NCBI RefSeq assembly: GCF_900129315.1
Contig: NZ_FQUS01000001.1
Location: 186,001 to 250,000 of the forward strand
Origin: Fodinibius roseus
Lineage (GTDB): Bacteria > Bacteroidota > Rhodothermia > Balneolales > Balneolaceae
DNA length: 64,000 bases
Direction of reading: 5' to 3'
Shown one piece after another: positions 54,410-63,480 of the stretch. Position 1 is the stretch's first letter, and every line of letters begins with the position of its first letter. The translations under genes and the position numbers were made by a program. Under the pieces are notes generated by a model. That model searched no databases. It had not been told where the DNA came from and saw nothing but the letters and a program-made list of their open reading frames with translations.

Positions 54410-56371
54410 ATGACCATCTTACACTTATATTATTATTTATATAGAAAAAAACAGATCAGCGTAGCTGTACTATGCTGCATTGCCCTGTTTGTATATGCAT
54501 GCCAACCTGCGCAGGCACAAACGCAAACGATAGCGGATACGCTTGAACTGGAGGAAGTGGAAGTTGTGGCCACGCGTATCGATCAGCCGATGAAGTACCA
54601 GCCTACCGCCGTAGAAGTAATCGATTCGACCCGTCTGAGCTTATTGCACGCCCAATCCATTGGCGATATCCTCGCGTCACAGTCCTCACTGTTTATAAAG
54701 AATAACGGGCCGGGCGGGATGGCAACCGCTTCGCAGCGGGGACTCTCATCCGAGCAGATCCAGGTGTTGTGGGAGGGAATTCCGATAAACAGTCCCACGA
54801 TCGGGCAAACAGATCTTTCCCTGCTGCCGACCAGTTTCTTTTCCAATATTCAGGTAAGTTCCGGGACGCCCAGCACCGCCTTCGGCGGCGGGAGTTTATC
54901 CGGGGCCCTCTATCTCTCTTCAGATTGGGAAGAGAGTCGTCATTTTTCCGCCCGGCAATGTGGCGGCTCGTTCGGACAGTGGCAATCGTCCCTGCAGGGA
55001 GGCTATACCACCGAAGACCTGCAGGTTTCGATCCGTGGATTATACGACTACGCCGAGAATGATTTTGAATATTATAACCGGGGGTACGACCGGGTTGAAA
55101 AGCGACAGCACAATCGCAGCGAGCGTTATAATATGATGGCTTCTGTAGGAGAAAAAACCGGGGCGGGGGAGTGGAAATCCGTCTTCTGGGCGGCCGACAG
55201 CGATAACCAAATTCCGGGCAATATATTGAATACCAACAGCCGGGCCCGGCAGGAAGATCAGGCAGTCCGATGGCTCAGTACATACCGACATAGCTGGGGA
55301 GATACCGAACTCGAGCTAAAGAATTTCCTGGGCCGAAGCGCATTGAACTATTTTGATCGCGGGATTAATACCCGAAGCTTTACGACTACCCGGCGCTGGT
55401 TGATCAGTTCAAACATCAAGCACACATTGAGTGAATATGTTGAGCTTAAGGGAGAGCTAAGTGGAGAACTAACGGGAGTAGAAACCAATAACTATAATTC
55501 CCTGAAAACGCGTCAGCAGTTCAGTGCCTTGACCAATCCGGAAGTTACGTTCTTTGACCGGCGGCTGCGTCTGTATCCGGCATTACGGCTGGATGTTTAT
55601 AGTGATTTTGGAACAGTATTGAGCCCTTCATTAGGGGTGAATTACGAATTGCTAACCAATCGGCTGTTTGTCCGGGGACAGCTGAGCCGGGATTTCAATC
55701 CCCCTACGTTCAATGCTCTGTACTGGGGACAGGGGGGCAATCCGGATTTGAAAGCGGAGCGGAGCAACAGTGCCGAAGCGGGAGTCACCCTTACGCCCCG
55801 CCGGTTTTTGGGCTTGTCTTCCGTTAAATTAACAGGCTACTACAGTGAGATTGATCATGGTATCCGGTGGTTTCCGGGAAATGACGGCATATATATCCCG
55901 TCCAATGTAGAGCAGCTGACCACCCAGGGGATAGAGGCATATATAAAAAATAGTTTTTTAATGCCCGGAAATTGGCACCTGCAGCTCGATCAATCCGGCA
56001 GCCTGAATCGGACCGAAATAACTGAACCCCGTTTTGACGGCGACGCGGCTGTGGGTCACCAGGTGCGCTATGTTCCCCAGTGGAAGTATAAAGCCTCGTT
56101 GAGCGTGGATAAAGGGATAGCCAGGGTACTTTTGCAATACCGGTGGGTTGGTCGCCGCTATACCACCGATACCGAGGATTTCAGTTCCTCCCTGGATCCC
56201 TATCAGGTACTGGATGCCACCCTGCAGCTCCGCCGGAGGTATGGGGATATCACCTTCAAAGCCCGGGCGGGCATCAAAAACCTGCTCGACAGGAATTATG
56301 AAATCATACAGTGGTACGCGATGCCACAACGGAATGTCACTTTTTCCCTAACAGCAACTTATCAATTATAA
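54410..56371 (+). CDS. btuB: BtuB-like TonB-dependent cobalamin receptor
   Basis: A 653-residue outer membrane receptor. Signal peptide about 1-37 (ends QAQ). TonB box region LEEVEVVATR (about 47-56). Plug about 58-180 with QSIGDILASQSSLFIKNNGPGGMATASQRGLSSEQIQVLWEGIPINSPTIG. The rest is a 22-strand barrel ending in aromatic-rich FSLTATYQL. The size is that of BtuB, far smaller than SusC, and it lacks the SusC N-terminal domain. The cobalamin riboswitch directly upstream identifies the substrate. The propeller lipoprotein 21 bp downstream is its likely partner. Confidence 0.93.
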   Translation: MTILHLYYYLYRKKQISVAVLCCIALFVYACQPAQAQTQTIADTLELEEVEVVATRIDQPMKYQPTAVEVIDSTRLSLLHAQSIGDILASQSSLFIKNNGPGGMATASQRGLSSEQIQVLWEGIPINSPTIGQTDLSLLPTSFFSNIQVSSGTPSTAFGGGSLSGALYLSSDWEESRHFSARQCGGSFGQWQSSLQGGYTTEDLQVSIRGLYDYAENDFEYYNRGYDRVEKRQHNRSERYNMMASVGEKTGAGEWKSVFWAADSDNQIPGNILNTNSRARQEDQAVRWLSTYRHSWGDTELELKNFLGRSALNYFDRGINTRSFTTTRRWLISSNIKHTLSEYVELKGELSGELTGVETNNYNSLKTRQQFSALTNPEVTFFDRRLRLYPALRLDVYSDFGTVLSPSLGVNYELLTNRLFVRGQLSRDFNPPTFNALYWGQGGNPDLKAERSNSAEAGVTLTPRRFLGLSSVKLTGYYSEIDHGIRWFPGNDGIYIPSNVEQLTTQGIEAYIKNSFLMPGNWHLQLDQSGSLNRTEITEPRFDGDAAVGHQVRYVPQWKYKASLSVDKGIARVLLQYRWVGRRYTTDTEDFSSSLDPYQVLDATLQLRRRYGDITFKARAGIKNLLDRNYEIIQWYAMPQRNVTFSLTATYQL

Positions 56372-56392
56372 TTTATTTTTAGATACCTTATC

Positions 56393-57451
56393 ATGAAACA
56401 ACGATTTATACGTTCCCTCTCTCTATTGGTAGTTACCTTTCTTATCGGTTCCTGTGTGGATGGGGGGAATAATCCCGACCCATTAGAACTCTCCTCTGTC
56501 TATGTCACGAATGAAGGAAACTTCAATGATAGCGATGGTTCATTGACGAGTTATGACCCTGAATCGGGAAGTACCCTTAAAAAAGCGTTCGGAAATGCCA
56601 ATGGCCGTCCCCTGGCCGGCATCATCCAATCCGCTAAAATAGCCGGGGAGCATATCTTTATGGTATTGAACAATGCTAATAAGATTGAAGTCGCGGAAGT
56701 CGAGTCGCTGGAAAGCGTGGCAACGATTGAGCTCTCGACTACTCCCACTGATTTTGAGATTATAAATAACCAGACAGGCTATGTCAGCAACCTGTATGAT
56801 GGCAGTGTTACGGTGGTTGACCTGGAAAACTTTGAAGAAACCGATCAAAGGATATCCGTGGGATCACAACCGTGGTCGATTTTTCGTATGAATAACCTGG
56901 CGTTTGTCGCAAACAAGGGGGCGGGCAATGACAATACGATCTCCGTAATAAATACGACCAGTCATACGGTCGATCATACTATTGAAGCGGGGCCCGGCCC
57001 CCAGGATATCAGTGTAGATATGGCCGGCCGACTCTGGGTGGTTTGCAACGGGTTGATCGCTTATGATGAGAACTGGGAGCGGGATCCTGCCAATGATAAG
57101 CCCGGAAGCGTCTATCTTATTGATGGAAGCAGCGCTACGGTAATCGACTCCATTGAAACCGGGGGACACCCTACCGGGATTGCACTGGATAATGACAATG
57201 CGAAGGCCTATTTACTGAATGACGGGATATCCGTGATTGATATGAATACGTTGTCGGTCGAGGAAGAACCGTTTACTTCACGTTCTTTCAGTGCCATTGG
57301 CTACCTGCCTACCCAGGAGCGCTTGTATGTCGGGGACAGCAGGGGATACAGCCAGGATGGACAGGCGTTGATTTATGACCAGCAGGGCACGGCCGTGGAT
57401 TCCTTTAACGTCGGTATCGCTCCCAATGGATTTCATTTTGTCGTGAATTAA
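56393..57451 (+). CDS. BtuG-like beta-propeller surface lipoprotein
   Basis: A 352-residue lipoprotein (lipobox LIGSC, Cys21) with repeated blade motifs of a YncE/DUF5074-type seven-bladed propeller: SSVYVTNEGNF, GYVSNLYDGSVTVVDLENF, LAFVANKGAGNDNTISVINTTSHTVDHTI, GRLWVVCNG, KAYLLNDGISVIDMNTL. It starts 21 bp after the BtuB-like gene under riboswitch 2. In gut Bacteroides the lipoprotein BtuG is a propeller that sits on BtuB and captures cobalamin with very high affinity. The same order, size and fold make this a BtuG counterpart by inference. Confidence 0.8.
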   Translation: MKQRFIRSLSLLVVTFLIGSCVDGGNNPDPLELSSVYVTNEGNFNDSDGSLTSYDPESGSTLKKAFGNANGRPLAGIIQSAKIAGEHIFMVLNNANKIEVAEVESLESVATIELSTTPTDFEIINNQTGYVSNLYDGSVTVVDLENFEETDQRISVGSQPWSIFRMNNLAFVANKGAGNDNTISVINTTSHTVDHTIEAGPGPQDISVDMAGRLWVVCNGLIAYDENWERDPANDKPGSVYLIDGSSATVIDSIETGGHPTGIALDNDNAKAYLLNDGISVIDMNTLSVEEEPFTSRSFSAIGYLPTQERLYVGDSRGYSQDGQALIYDQQGTAVDSFNVGIAPNGFHFVVN

Positions 57452-57486
57452 CAAAACCCTTTATGCGGTTATAAATAAAACCAGAC

Positions 57487-57511
57487 CTGACAGGATGATG
57501 ATTCCTGTCAG
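57487..57511 (+). terminator. Probable terminator after the BtuG-like gene
   Basis: CTGACAGGA and TCCTGTCAG form a perfect 9-bp stem with a 7-nt loop, 35 bp after the stop, followed by CGTTTCTAT. The weak T-tract makes its strength uncertain. Confidence 0.5.
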
Positions 57512-57682
57512 CGTTTCTATGAATACAACGCTTTTAGGCTCTGCTGATGCTAAGAGGTTATTTATAAGTCAACCGCACAACGCGTTAATATAATACGGCT
57601 GTCCGTTAGGAAAGTAGATAATTTTTAAAATATTATAGCAAATTTCCCCGACTTGTCACGATTTCTATATAAATTATTATTC

Positions 57683-57758
57683 GAAAGGGCAGGTTTTCAA
57701 AATTTGTCCTTTCTTATTTTTGAGCAGTCCAAGATTTAAGCAAAGTTTCAGAGCTATC
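57683..57758 (+). repeat. 76-bp direct repeat flanking nrdJ, copy 1
   Basis: Matches 61987-62062, with 20 identical bases in the core (CCTTTCTTATTTTTGAGCAG, here at 57708-57727) and further scattered matches on both sides. AAGGGC (57685-57690) pairs with GTCCTT (57706-57711) to form a hairpin followed by a T-rich run. Confidence 0.65.
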
Positions 57759-58014
57759 AAAATATTTTTGTTTTTGCTTGGGGTATGAAGTTTTTTTCAA
57801 TATGGTTTTCTTTGGCTGGTCCTCATCCTTACCCCGTAACCAGGAAGGCGCTCAGGATCTTCTTCCTTCCGTGTCGTCGAGCAACATGTTTTCAAACATG
57901 ATCCTCTTTATTCATAACAAGAGCACTTAGCTGCGGTGAATGTACTGCGGGCCCGGCAGGCTACCGCCGGGAGTCGGCCGTTGAAATAGGGCATACTTAA
58001 AGACAGAATGAGAG

Positions 58015-58023
58015 TTATCCACA
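58015..58023 (+). promoter_or_regulatory. DnaA box-like site 1
   Basis: TTATCCACA, an exact match to the bacterial DnaA-box consensus TTATNCACA, 220 bp upstream of the nrdJ ATG. It is part of a 10-bp inverted repeat (GTTATCCACA / TGTGGATAAC) with site 2. Confidence 0.65.
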
Positions 58024-58081
58024 TCACAAAAAGCAGGGATCCCCAGGTTTTGCCGGAAAGAAGATCTGCAGGCGAATCAAT

Positions 58082-58090
58082 TGTGGATAA
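58082..58090 (-). promoter_or_regulatory. DnaA box-like site 2
   Basis: TGTGGATAA, the exact consensus on the minus strand, 58 bp after site 1 and facing it. Confidence 0.65.
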
Positions 58091-58101
58091 CTACCCGGTT
58101 T

Positions 58102-58110
58102 TGTGGAAAA
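58102..58110 (-). promoter_or_regulatory. DnaA box-like site 3 (one mismatch)
   Basis: TGTGGAAAA reads TTTTCCACA on the minus strand, one base from the consensus, 20 bp from site 2 and in the same orientation. Confidence 0.45.
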
Positions 58111-58242
58111 GTATTTCAGTTTTTGCTTGTACCGGAGCACAAGTCCTTTATATTTTATAGAAGGCAAAAGAGCCAAGTTATTGTTATTGCTTTTACCCGA
58201 AAGGCCTATCCAAGTAAAAATATTAGTCAAGGAACCAGTTAT

Positions 58243-61200
58243 ATGAAATTTACACGTTTTTATACTCAGGAAGAGTGGGAGACCCCCTTTGAAAATATGA
58301 CATTCGAGAGCCGGAAATCAGAGATCAAGAATCCGGATGGATCACTGGTATTCTCCATGGAGAATGTGATCGTCCCCAAGTCCTGGTCGCAGGTATCCAC
58401 GGATGTTATTGCGCAGAAATATTTCCGCAAGGCCGGGGTCCCGAAGAAAACCAGGAAAGTTAAAGAGAAAGGTGTCCCGGAGTGGCTACAGCGATCAGAG
58501 CCCGATGAGAAGGCTATGAAGGATATCGATGAAGAAGAGCGATACGGCGGCGAGAACGACAGCCATCAGGTGTTCCATCGCCTGGCGGGCTGCTGGACCT
58601 ACTGGGGCTGGAAGCACGATTACTTTGACTCCGAAAAAGATGCGAAGGTTTTCTACGATGAGCTGCGTTATATGCTTGCCAACCAGATGGCGGCTCCCAA
58701 CAGTCCCCAGTGGTTTAATACCGGCCTGCACTGGGCCTACGGCATTAACGGTCCGTCACAGGGACACTATTATGTGGACGGCAAGACGGGCGAGCTCACA
58801 AAGTCGGATGACGCCTACAGCCACCCCCAGCCTCATGCCTGCTTTATCCAGAGTATTGATGACAACCTGGTCAACGAGGGCGGTATCATGGATCTTTGGG
58901 TCCGCGAAGCACGTCTCTTCAAATACGGCTCGGGGACGGGCAGCAACTTTTCCAAAATTCGCGGAGAAGGAGAGCCGCTGAGCGGGGGAGGGAAGTCCTC
59001 CGGACTTATGAGTTTTCTGAAGATCGGGGACAAGGCCGCCGGGGCGATTAAATCGGGCGGGACCACCCGCCGGGCCGCCAAGATGGTTACCCTCGATCTC
59101 GACCATCCCGATATTGAAGAATATGTGAACTGGAAGGTTCGCGAGGAGCAAAAGGTGGCCTCGATGGTTGCGGGATCTAAAATTCTGGAGAAGCATCTTA
59201 AGAAAATTATCAAGCTCTGCAACAAGCCAGTGGAAATTGACGGGCGTACCTTTAACGGGGCGGTCAGCCGCGACCCGTTGAAAAACAAAGAGCTCGGAAA
59301 AGCCATTAAAGAGGCCAAGGAAGACCAGGTACCGCTCAATTATATTGAACGGGTGGTACAGCTGGCATCACAGGGCTTCACCGACCTGAAATTCGATACC
59401 TACGATACGGACTGGGATTCAGAGGCCTACCGCACGGTAAGCGGACAGAATTCCAATAATTCGGTTCGTATTCCCAACAAGTTTATGAAGGCCGTCAAGG
59501 ATGACGGCGAGTGGAACCTCTACTGGAGAACGGAGAAGCGTAAAGCCAAGGAAGAGGGCCGTGAGCCGAAGCCGTGCAAAACCATGCCGGCGCGTGAACT
59601 CTGGGATGAAATTTCCAACGCGGCCTGGGCTTGCGCCGACCCGGGAGCGCAGTATCACGATACCATTAACGAATGGCATACGTGCCCCGAAGACGGACCG
59701 ATCAACGGGAGTAATCCCTGCTCGGAATACATGTTCCTGGACAACACGGCCTGTAACCTGGCTTCCCTCAACCTGATGAAGTATTTCAAAACAGACGAGT
59801 GCAAGGAGTTTGATGTGGAAGCACTCCGGAATGCCTCGCGGCTCTGGACTGTCGTGCTGGAGATCTCCGTACTGATGGCCCAGTTCCCCTCCAGGGAAAT
59901 AGCGGATCTTTCGTACAAGTATCGCACGCTGGGGCTGGGATATGCCAACATCGGGGCGGCGCTGATGGTCCGGGGCGTCCCCTACGACAGTCCCGAAGGA
60001 TGCGCGATTGCCGGGGGGCTGACCAGCCTTATCCATATGAATGCCTATGCCACCAGCGCGGAAATGGCGAGTGAGCTGGGCACCTTCGAGCGATACGAAG
60101 CCAACAAAGAGCATATGCTGCGGGTGGTGCGCAATCACAAGCGGGCGGCTTTTAATGTCGATCCCGACGAATATGAGGGACTGACCGTCAAGCCGATGGG
60201 CATTGATGCAAACCAGTGTCCCGATAACCTGCTGAAGGCAGCGCGCAAGGATTCCGAGAAAGCCGTGAAGATGGGTGAGAAGCATGGCTATCGCAATGCA
60301 CAGGTAACGGTTATCGCCCCGACCGGCACCATCGGACTGGTCATGGACTGCGACACCACGGGTATAGAGCCTGATTTTGCGCTTGTGAAGTTTAAGAAGC
60401 TGGCCGGTGGCGGGTATTTCAAGATCATCAACCAGTGCGTCCCCAAAGCACTCGAAAATCTGGGATACGCTCCCAGGGAGCGCCAGGAGATCATCGATTA
60501 CGCCAAAGGTCACGGTGAGCTGGAGGGCTGCCCGCATATCAATGAAGAGAGCCTGCGCGAGAAAGGCTTCGGAGATGCCCAGTTGGAGGCGATCAAAGAA
60601 GCGCTGCCAAGCAGTTTCGATATCAAATTCGCCTTTAACCAGTTTACGCTGGGCGAGGATTTTTGTGAGCAGGAACTGGGACTGGAGGAGGAGCAGCTGG
60701 CCGATCCGCAGTTTAACATGCTGAAGTATCTCGGCTACTCGCAGCGGGAGATCCAGGAAGCGAACGATTACGTGTGCGGGACCATGACCGTGGAAGGAGC
60801 GCCGCACCTGAAAGACGAGCACCTGCCGGTCTTCGACTGCGCCAATCGGTGCGGGCGAATCGGGACGCGCTACATTAAGCCCGGGGGACACATCCGGATG
60901 ATGGCCGCCGCGCAGCCGTTTATTTCGGGAGCGATTTCCAAGACAATTAACCTGCCGAATGAAGCGACCGTGGAAGACTTCAAGGATGCGTATATGGATT
61001 CCTGGGAGCTGATGCTGAAAGCCAACGCCCTCTATCGCGACGGCTCGAAATTAAGTCAGCCGCTGAACAGCCTCAGCGATGTCTTTGAGGAACTGGAAGA
61101 CGAAGAGGACCTGGAAGAGACAGCGGAGGCACAGGACAAAGTGGTGGAGTCGGCCGAAAAAATCATCCACAAGTATGTGGCCAACCGCCAGCGGCTGCCA

Positions 61201-61869
61201 AGCCGGCGGACCGGTTACACGCAGAAAGTGAAAATCGGGGGACAGAGTGTCTACCTGCGGACGGGTGAATATGAGAATGGTCAGCTGGGTGAAATCTTCA
61301 TTGATATGCACCGCGAGGGGGCCGCATTCCGCAGCCTCACCAATTGCTTTGCCATTGCGATCTCGCTCGGCCTGCAGCACGGCGTGCCGCTGGAGGAGTT
61401 CGTGGATGCCTTCACCTTCACCAAGTTCGAACCCAGCGGGATGGTCAACGGAAGTCCGCATATTAGAATGACGACATCCGTTATTGATTACATCTTCCGG
61501 GAGCTGGCCGTGACGTACCTCGGCCGGGATGACCTGGCGCATGTCCCTGCCGACGATATTATGTCGCGTAAACTGCGTCCCTCTGAAGAGGCCGAACAAG
61601 CCCGCGAGAAAGCAAAAAGGGTAGACCCGACGCAGAAGAAAAAGCCTGATTCCACCAATCAAAATCAGCCGGAAACCGTCACTCAGGCACAATCTGCAAA
61701 GCAGGCCCGGACGGCCGCTGATGATGACAGTTACCAGAGCGACTACGAGAAGGCTAAGGAGATGGGCTACACCGGCGATTCGTGTCCTGAGTGCGGAAGC
61801 ATGACGATGGTACGCAACGGCACCTGCCAGAAGTGCATCACCTGCGGCTCGACGACGGGGTGCTCGTAA
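58243..61869 (+). CDS. nrdJ: Vitamin B12-dependent (class II) ribonucleotide reductase
   Basis: A 1208-residue adenosylcobalamin-dependent reductase making deoxynucleotides. The start at 58243 ([16 protein letters not shown]) is the usual NrdJ N-terminus; in-frame codons back to 58081 overlap the DnaA-like sites. Motifs: [14 protein letters not shown] with the first redox Cys, [16 protein letters not shown], the active-site loop [53 protein letters not shown], and a C-terminal Zn/redox Cys tail ([18 protein letters not shown]...CGS). A Lys/Glu-rich linker (about 1115-1170) precedes the tail. Full length. It uses the vitamin imported by the genes upstream. Confidence 0.97.
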   Translation: MKFTRFYTQEEWETPFENMTFESRKSEIKNPDGSLVFSMENVIVPKSWSQVSTDVIAQKYFRKAGVPKKTRKVKEKGVPEWLQRSEPDEKAMKDIDEEERYGGENDSHQVFHRLAGCWTYWGWKHDYFDSEKDAKVFYDELRYMLANQMAAPNSPQWFNTGLHWAYGINGPSQGHYYVDGKTGELTKSDDAYSHPQPHACFIQSIDDNLVNEGGIMDLWVREARLFKYGSGTGSNFSKIRGEGEPLSGGGKSSGLMSFLKIGDKAAGAIKSGGTTRRAAKMVTLDLDHPDIEEYVNWKVREEQKVASMVAGSKILEKHLKKIIKLCNKPVEIDGRTFNGAVSRDPLKNKELGKAIKEAKEDQVPLNYIERVVQLASQGFTDLKFDTYDTDWDSEAYRTVSGQNSNNSVRIPNKFMKAVKDDGEWNLYWRTEKRKAKEEGREPKPCKTMPARELWDEISNAAWACADPGAQYHDTINEWHTCPEDGPINGSNPCSEYMFLDNTACNLASLNLMKYFKTDECKEFDVEALRNASRLWTVVLEISVLMAQFPSREIADLSYKYRTLGLGYANIGAALMVRGVPYDSPEGCAIAGGLTSLIHMNAYATSAEMASELGTFERYEANKEHMLRVVRNHKRAAFNVDPDEYEGLTVKPMGIDANQCPDNLLKAARKDSEKAVKMGEKHGYRNAQVTVIAPTGTIGLVMDCDTTGIEPDFALVKFKKLAGGGYFKIINQCVPKALENLGYAPRERQEIIDYAKGHGELEGCPHINEESLREKGFGDAQLEAIKEALPSSFDIKFAFNQFTLGEDFCEQELGLEEEQLADPQFNMLKYLGYSQREIQEANDYVCGTMTVEGAPHLKDEHLPVFDCANRCGRIGTRYIKPGGHIRMMAAAQPFISGAISKTINLPNEATVEDFKDAYMDSWELMLKANALYRDGSKLSQPLNSLSDVFEELEDEEDLEETAEAQDKVVESAEKIIHKYVANRQRLPSRRTGYTQKVKIGGQSVYLRTGEYENGQLGEIFIDMHREGAAFRSLTNCFAIAISLGLQHGVPLEEFVDAFTFTKFEPSGMVNGSPHIRMTTSVIDYIFRELAVTYLGRDDLAHVPADDIMSRKLRPSEEAEQAREKAKRVDPTQKKKPDSTNQNQPETVTQAQSAKQARTAADDDSYQSDYEKAKEMGYTGDSCPECGSMTMVRNGTCQKCITCGSTTGCS

Positions 61870-61894
61870 GTTGAAGTAAACTTAAATTTCCGAG

Positions 61895-61928
61895 AGCCCG
61901 CTGTGAGCAATCATGGCGGGCTTTTTTA
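61895..61928 (+). terminator. Rho-independent terminator of nrdJ
   Basis: AGCCCGC and GCGGGCT form a perfect 7-bp GC-rich stem, followed at once by TTTTTTATT, 26 bp after the nrdJ stop. Confidence 0.9.
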
Positions 61929-62295
61929 TTCTATAACCACAAAGAATCCACCCGGTAATTAAGATTTTTAGAATAATTTTTTATGCGTAAGGGCGGATTT
62001 TTAACACTTGCCCTTTCTTATTTTTGAGCAGCATAAGATTTTAGAAAACTTTCGAAGCTCTCCTACCTCCTTTTTTCTCCCTCTTTTAAGGCAAATTATC
62101 CGCATTTTCCTTTCGTTTTAAAAAGGAATAAATAGGCTCATTTCGGCGAAAAAATGCCGTTTATACGCTCAGGACTTGCTTTTTGCCTTTGTTTTAGTAA
62201 TTATGCAGAGAGTCATTTACCGCTCGTTGGCTTTTCCTGGGAGCGGCAGCGGTAAGAGAGCGCAAAGAAGAAAGGGGTTGGCTGTGTATGTTATA
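61929..62295. other. Intergenic region after nrdJ
   Basis: About 370 bp, holding repeat copy 2 (61987-62062) and a pyrimidine-rich stretch (62063-62095, CTCCTACCTCC then TTTTTTCTCCCTC). An in-frame extension of the next gene back to 62176 is not convincing. The promoter of the propeller lipoprotein gene is presumably here. Confidence 0.4.
61987..62062 (+). repeat. 76-bp direct repeat flanking nrdJ, copy 2
   Basis: Counterpart of 57683-57758. The identical core lies at 62012-62031. Its hairpin is AAGGGC (61989-61994) with GCCCTT (62010-62015). One pair is G-C here and G-U in copy 1, so the stem is preserved while the sequence differs. Confidence 0.65.
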
Positions 62296-63285
62296 ATGAA
62301 ACAAGCCGTATTCATATCATTACTGTTGGCATTCATTTCTTGTGGAGTGATGGGAAGCGGGGACGACCGCCCGGATATTCCCGGCAAAATTGTTTTTTCC
62401 GCCAAAGACGGGGAAGGGACCTCTCAGATTTACACGATGAACGCAGACGGATCGGACCTGGAGCAGTTAACCCATTTTGGTCCGGAAGGCGGAGCCACAG
62501 ATCCGGCCTGGAGCCCGGATGGGAAGCTAATCGTCTTTGAGAATTACACCGGGGCGACGACGTTGGGCCCGTACTTGTATGTGATGGATTCGGATGGTAC
62601 CAATATGCGTCCCCTTAAAAAACGACAACGCGAATCGATTTCTGCCCTGATCGGATCGGCCCCGGCGTGGAGTCCCGACGGGACGAACATTGCCTACCAG
62701 GTATGTACGAATTGTGAGCTCGGCGGAAGGGACTATGAAATTGTCGTGGTAGAGGTTGCCGGCAAAGATTACGATCCGGACCAGATTCATGCAATTACTG
62801 ACCATCCTGCAAGTGATATGAAACCCACCTGGAGTCCGGACGGACAGCGGATTGCCTTTGTCTCAGACCGGGATTATGTGGATGCGGATACGCTGCGGTT
62901 CAGAAAGGATTTATATGTGGTGGATACAGATGGGTCGAATCAAAGAAGAATGACGGAAACTGGTTTTGCTAGAGATCCGGTTTGGAATCCAGATAGTAAT
63001 ACCATCGGATTCAGATCTAGTAGCTCATCACTGGGACTTTTCCTAGTGAGTGTACAATCAGGGGTTATCTTTAAAGTTGAGGAAGATTTCTCGACGTCCA
63101 TCCAACTTTTCCCTGTGGCTTGGTGTCCTGATGGACAGAAATTACTGATAACCGCAAGAGATCAGTCGGAGCCCAGAGATTATTCGCTTTATATAATTGA
63201 TACTGAAAAGAATGAAACCATTTTAATTCCTTTTGGGCCGACAAATATTGGCGACGCCGACTGGATCGTCCGAACAACCAAATGA
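62296..63285 (+). CDS. TolB/PD40-type beta-propeller lipoprotein
   Basis: A 329-residue lipoprotein (MKQAVFISLLLAFISC, lipobox FISC, Cys about residue 16) with WD40-like PD40 repeats: IYTMNADGSDLEQLT, DPAWSPDGKLIVFEN, APAWSPDGTNIAYQ, KPTWSPDGQRIAFVSDRD, DPVWNPDSNTIGFRS. This is the propeller type of TolB and DPP4 N-terminal regions, but no TolB N-terminal domain or peptidase follows. The start at 62296 gives a proper signal peptide; the longer in-frame start at 62176 does not. Function unknown; an envelope or surface binding role is inferred. The second half (after about 62950) is richer in AT than the first. Confidence 0.85.
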   Translation: MKQAVFISLLLAFISCGVMGSGDDRPDIPGKIVFSAKDGEGTSQIYTMNADGSDLEQLTHFGPEGGATDPAWSPDGKLIVFENYTGATTLGPYLYVMDSDGTNMRPLKKRQRESISALIGSAPAWSPDGTNIAYQVCTNCELGGRDYEIVVVEVAGKDYDPDQIHAITDHPASDMKPTWSPDGQRIAFVSDRDYVDADTLRFRKDLYVVDTDGSNQRRMTETGFARDPVWNPDSNTIGFRSSSSSLGLFLVSVQSGVIFKVEEDFSTSIQLFPVAWCPDGQKLLITARDQSEPRDYSLYIIDTEKNETILIPFGPTNIGDADWIVRTTK

Positions 63286-63310
63286 GCATACGACAAATAT
63301 GGTAAAAGAA

Positions 63311-63330
63311 TATGCTTTCCATGAAGCATA
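63311..63330 (+). terminator. Short hairpin after the propeller gene
   Basis: TATGCTT and AAGCATA form a perfect 7-bp stem with loop TCCATG, 26 bp after the stop. No T-tract follows, so termination is only possible. Confidence 0.4.
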
Positions 63331-63348
63331 AATCACAACAATAAATAA

Positions 63349-63474
63349 GCCCCCACAATTGCTCCGTCTCCGGGAAGAGTCCAAGAGCAATGCTGCAGGG
63401 GCCGGTGTGATCGTGCTGACCCGCTGCTGCAGGTTAGCACGACACACCTCCAATATACAAAAACAATTGGAGGT
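63349..63474 (+). promoter_or_regulatory. Structured leader with three consecutive hairpins and a sequestered ribosome binding site
   Basis: Stem A: GCCCC (63349-63353) with GGGGC (63398-63402), enclosing ATTGCTC (63358-63364) with GAGCAAT (63385-63391). Stem B: GTGTG + CGTGCTGACC (63405-63421) with GGTTAGCACG + CACAC (63432-63447), about 15 pairs. Stem C: ACCTCCAAT (63446-63454) with ATTGGAGGT (63466-63474), which hides the GGAGGT Shine-Dalgarno 7 bases before the ATG at 63481. Stems B and C share two bases. It matches no riboswitch class I can name. Confidence 0.55.
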
Positions 63475-63480
63475 ATCATC

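Larger units (their letters stand above)
57452..58014. other. Intergenic region before nrdJ with several small hairpins
   Basis: Contains a terminator-like hairpin (57487-57511), repeat copy 1 (57683-57758), CATGTTT-TC-AAACATG (57885-57900) and CCCGGC/GCCGGG (57952-57971). No B12 box was found, so nrdJ has no visible cobalamin riboswitch. No coding frame is supported. Confidence 0.45.

Noticed and set aside
58015-58110. Chromosomal replication origin
   Set aside because: Only three DnaA-like boxes, no dnaA, dnaN or gidA-type genes nearby and no AT-rich unwinding stretch beside them; a regulatory cluster fits better.
57452-58242. A third cobalamin riboswitch before nrdJ
   Set aside because: No B12 box, no GCCACTG block and no CCCGC-ACTGTAA block were found in this spacer.
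59419-60891. 490-codon open frame on the minus strand inside nrdJ
   Set aside because: It lies antisense to a very well conserved gene, has no recognisable domain, and is explained by the high GC codon bias of nrdJ.
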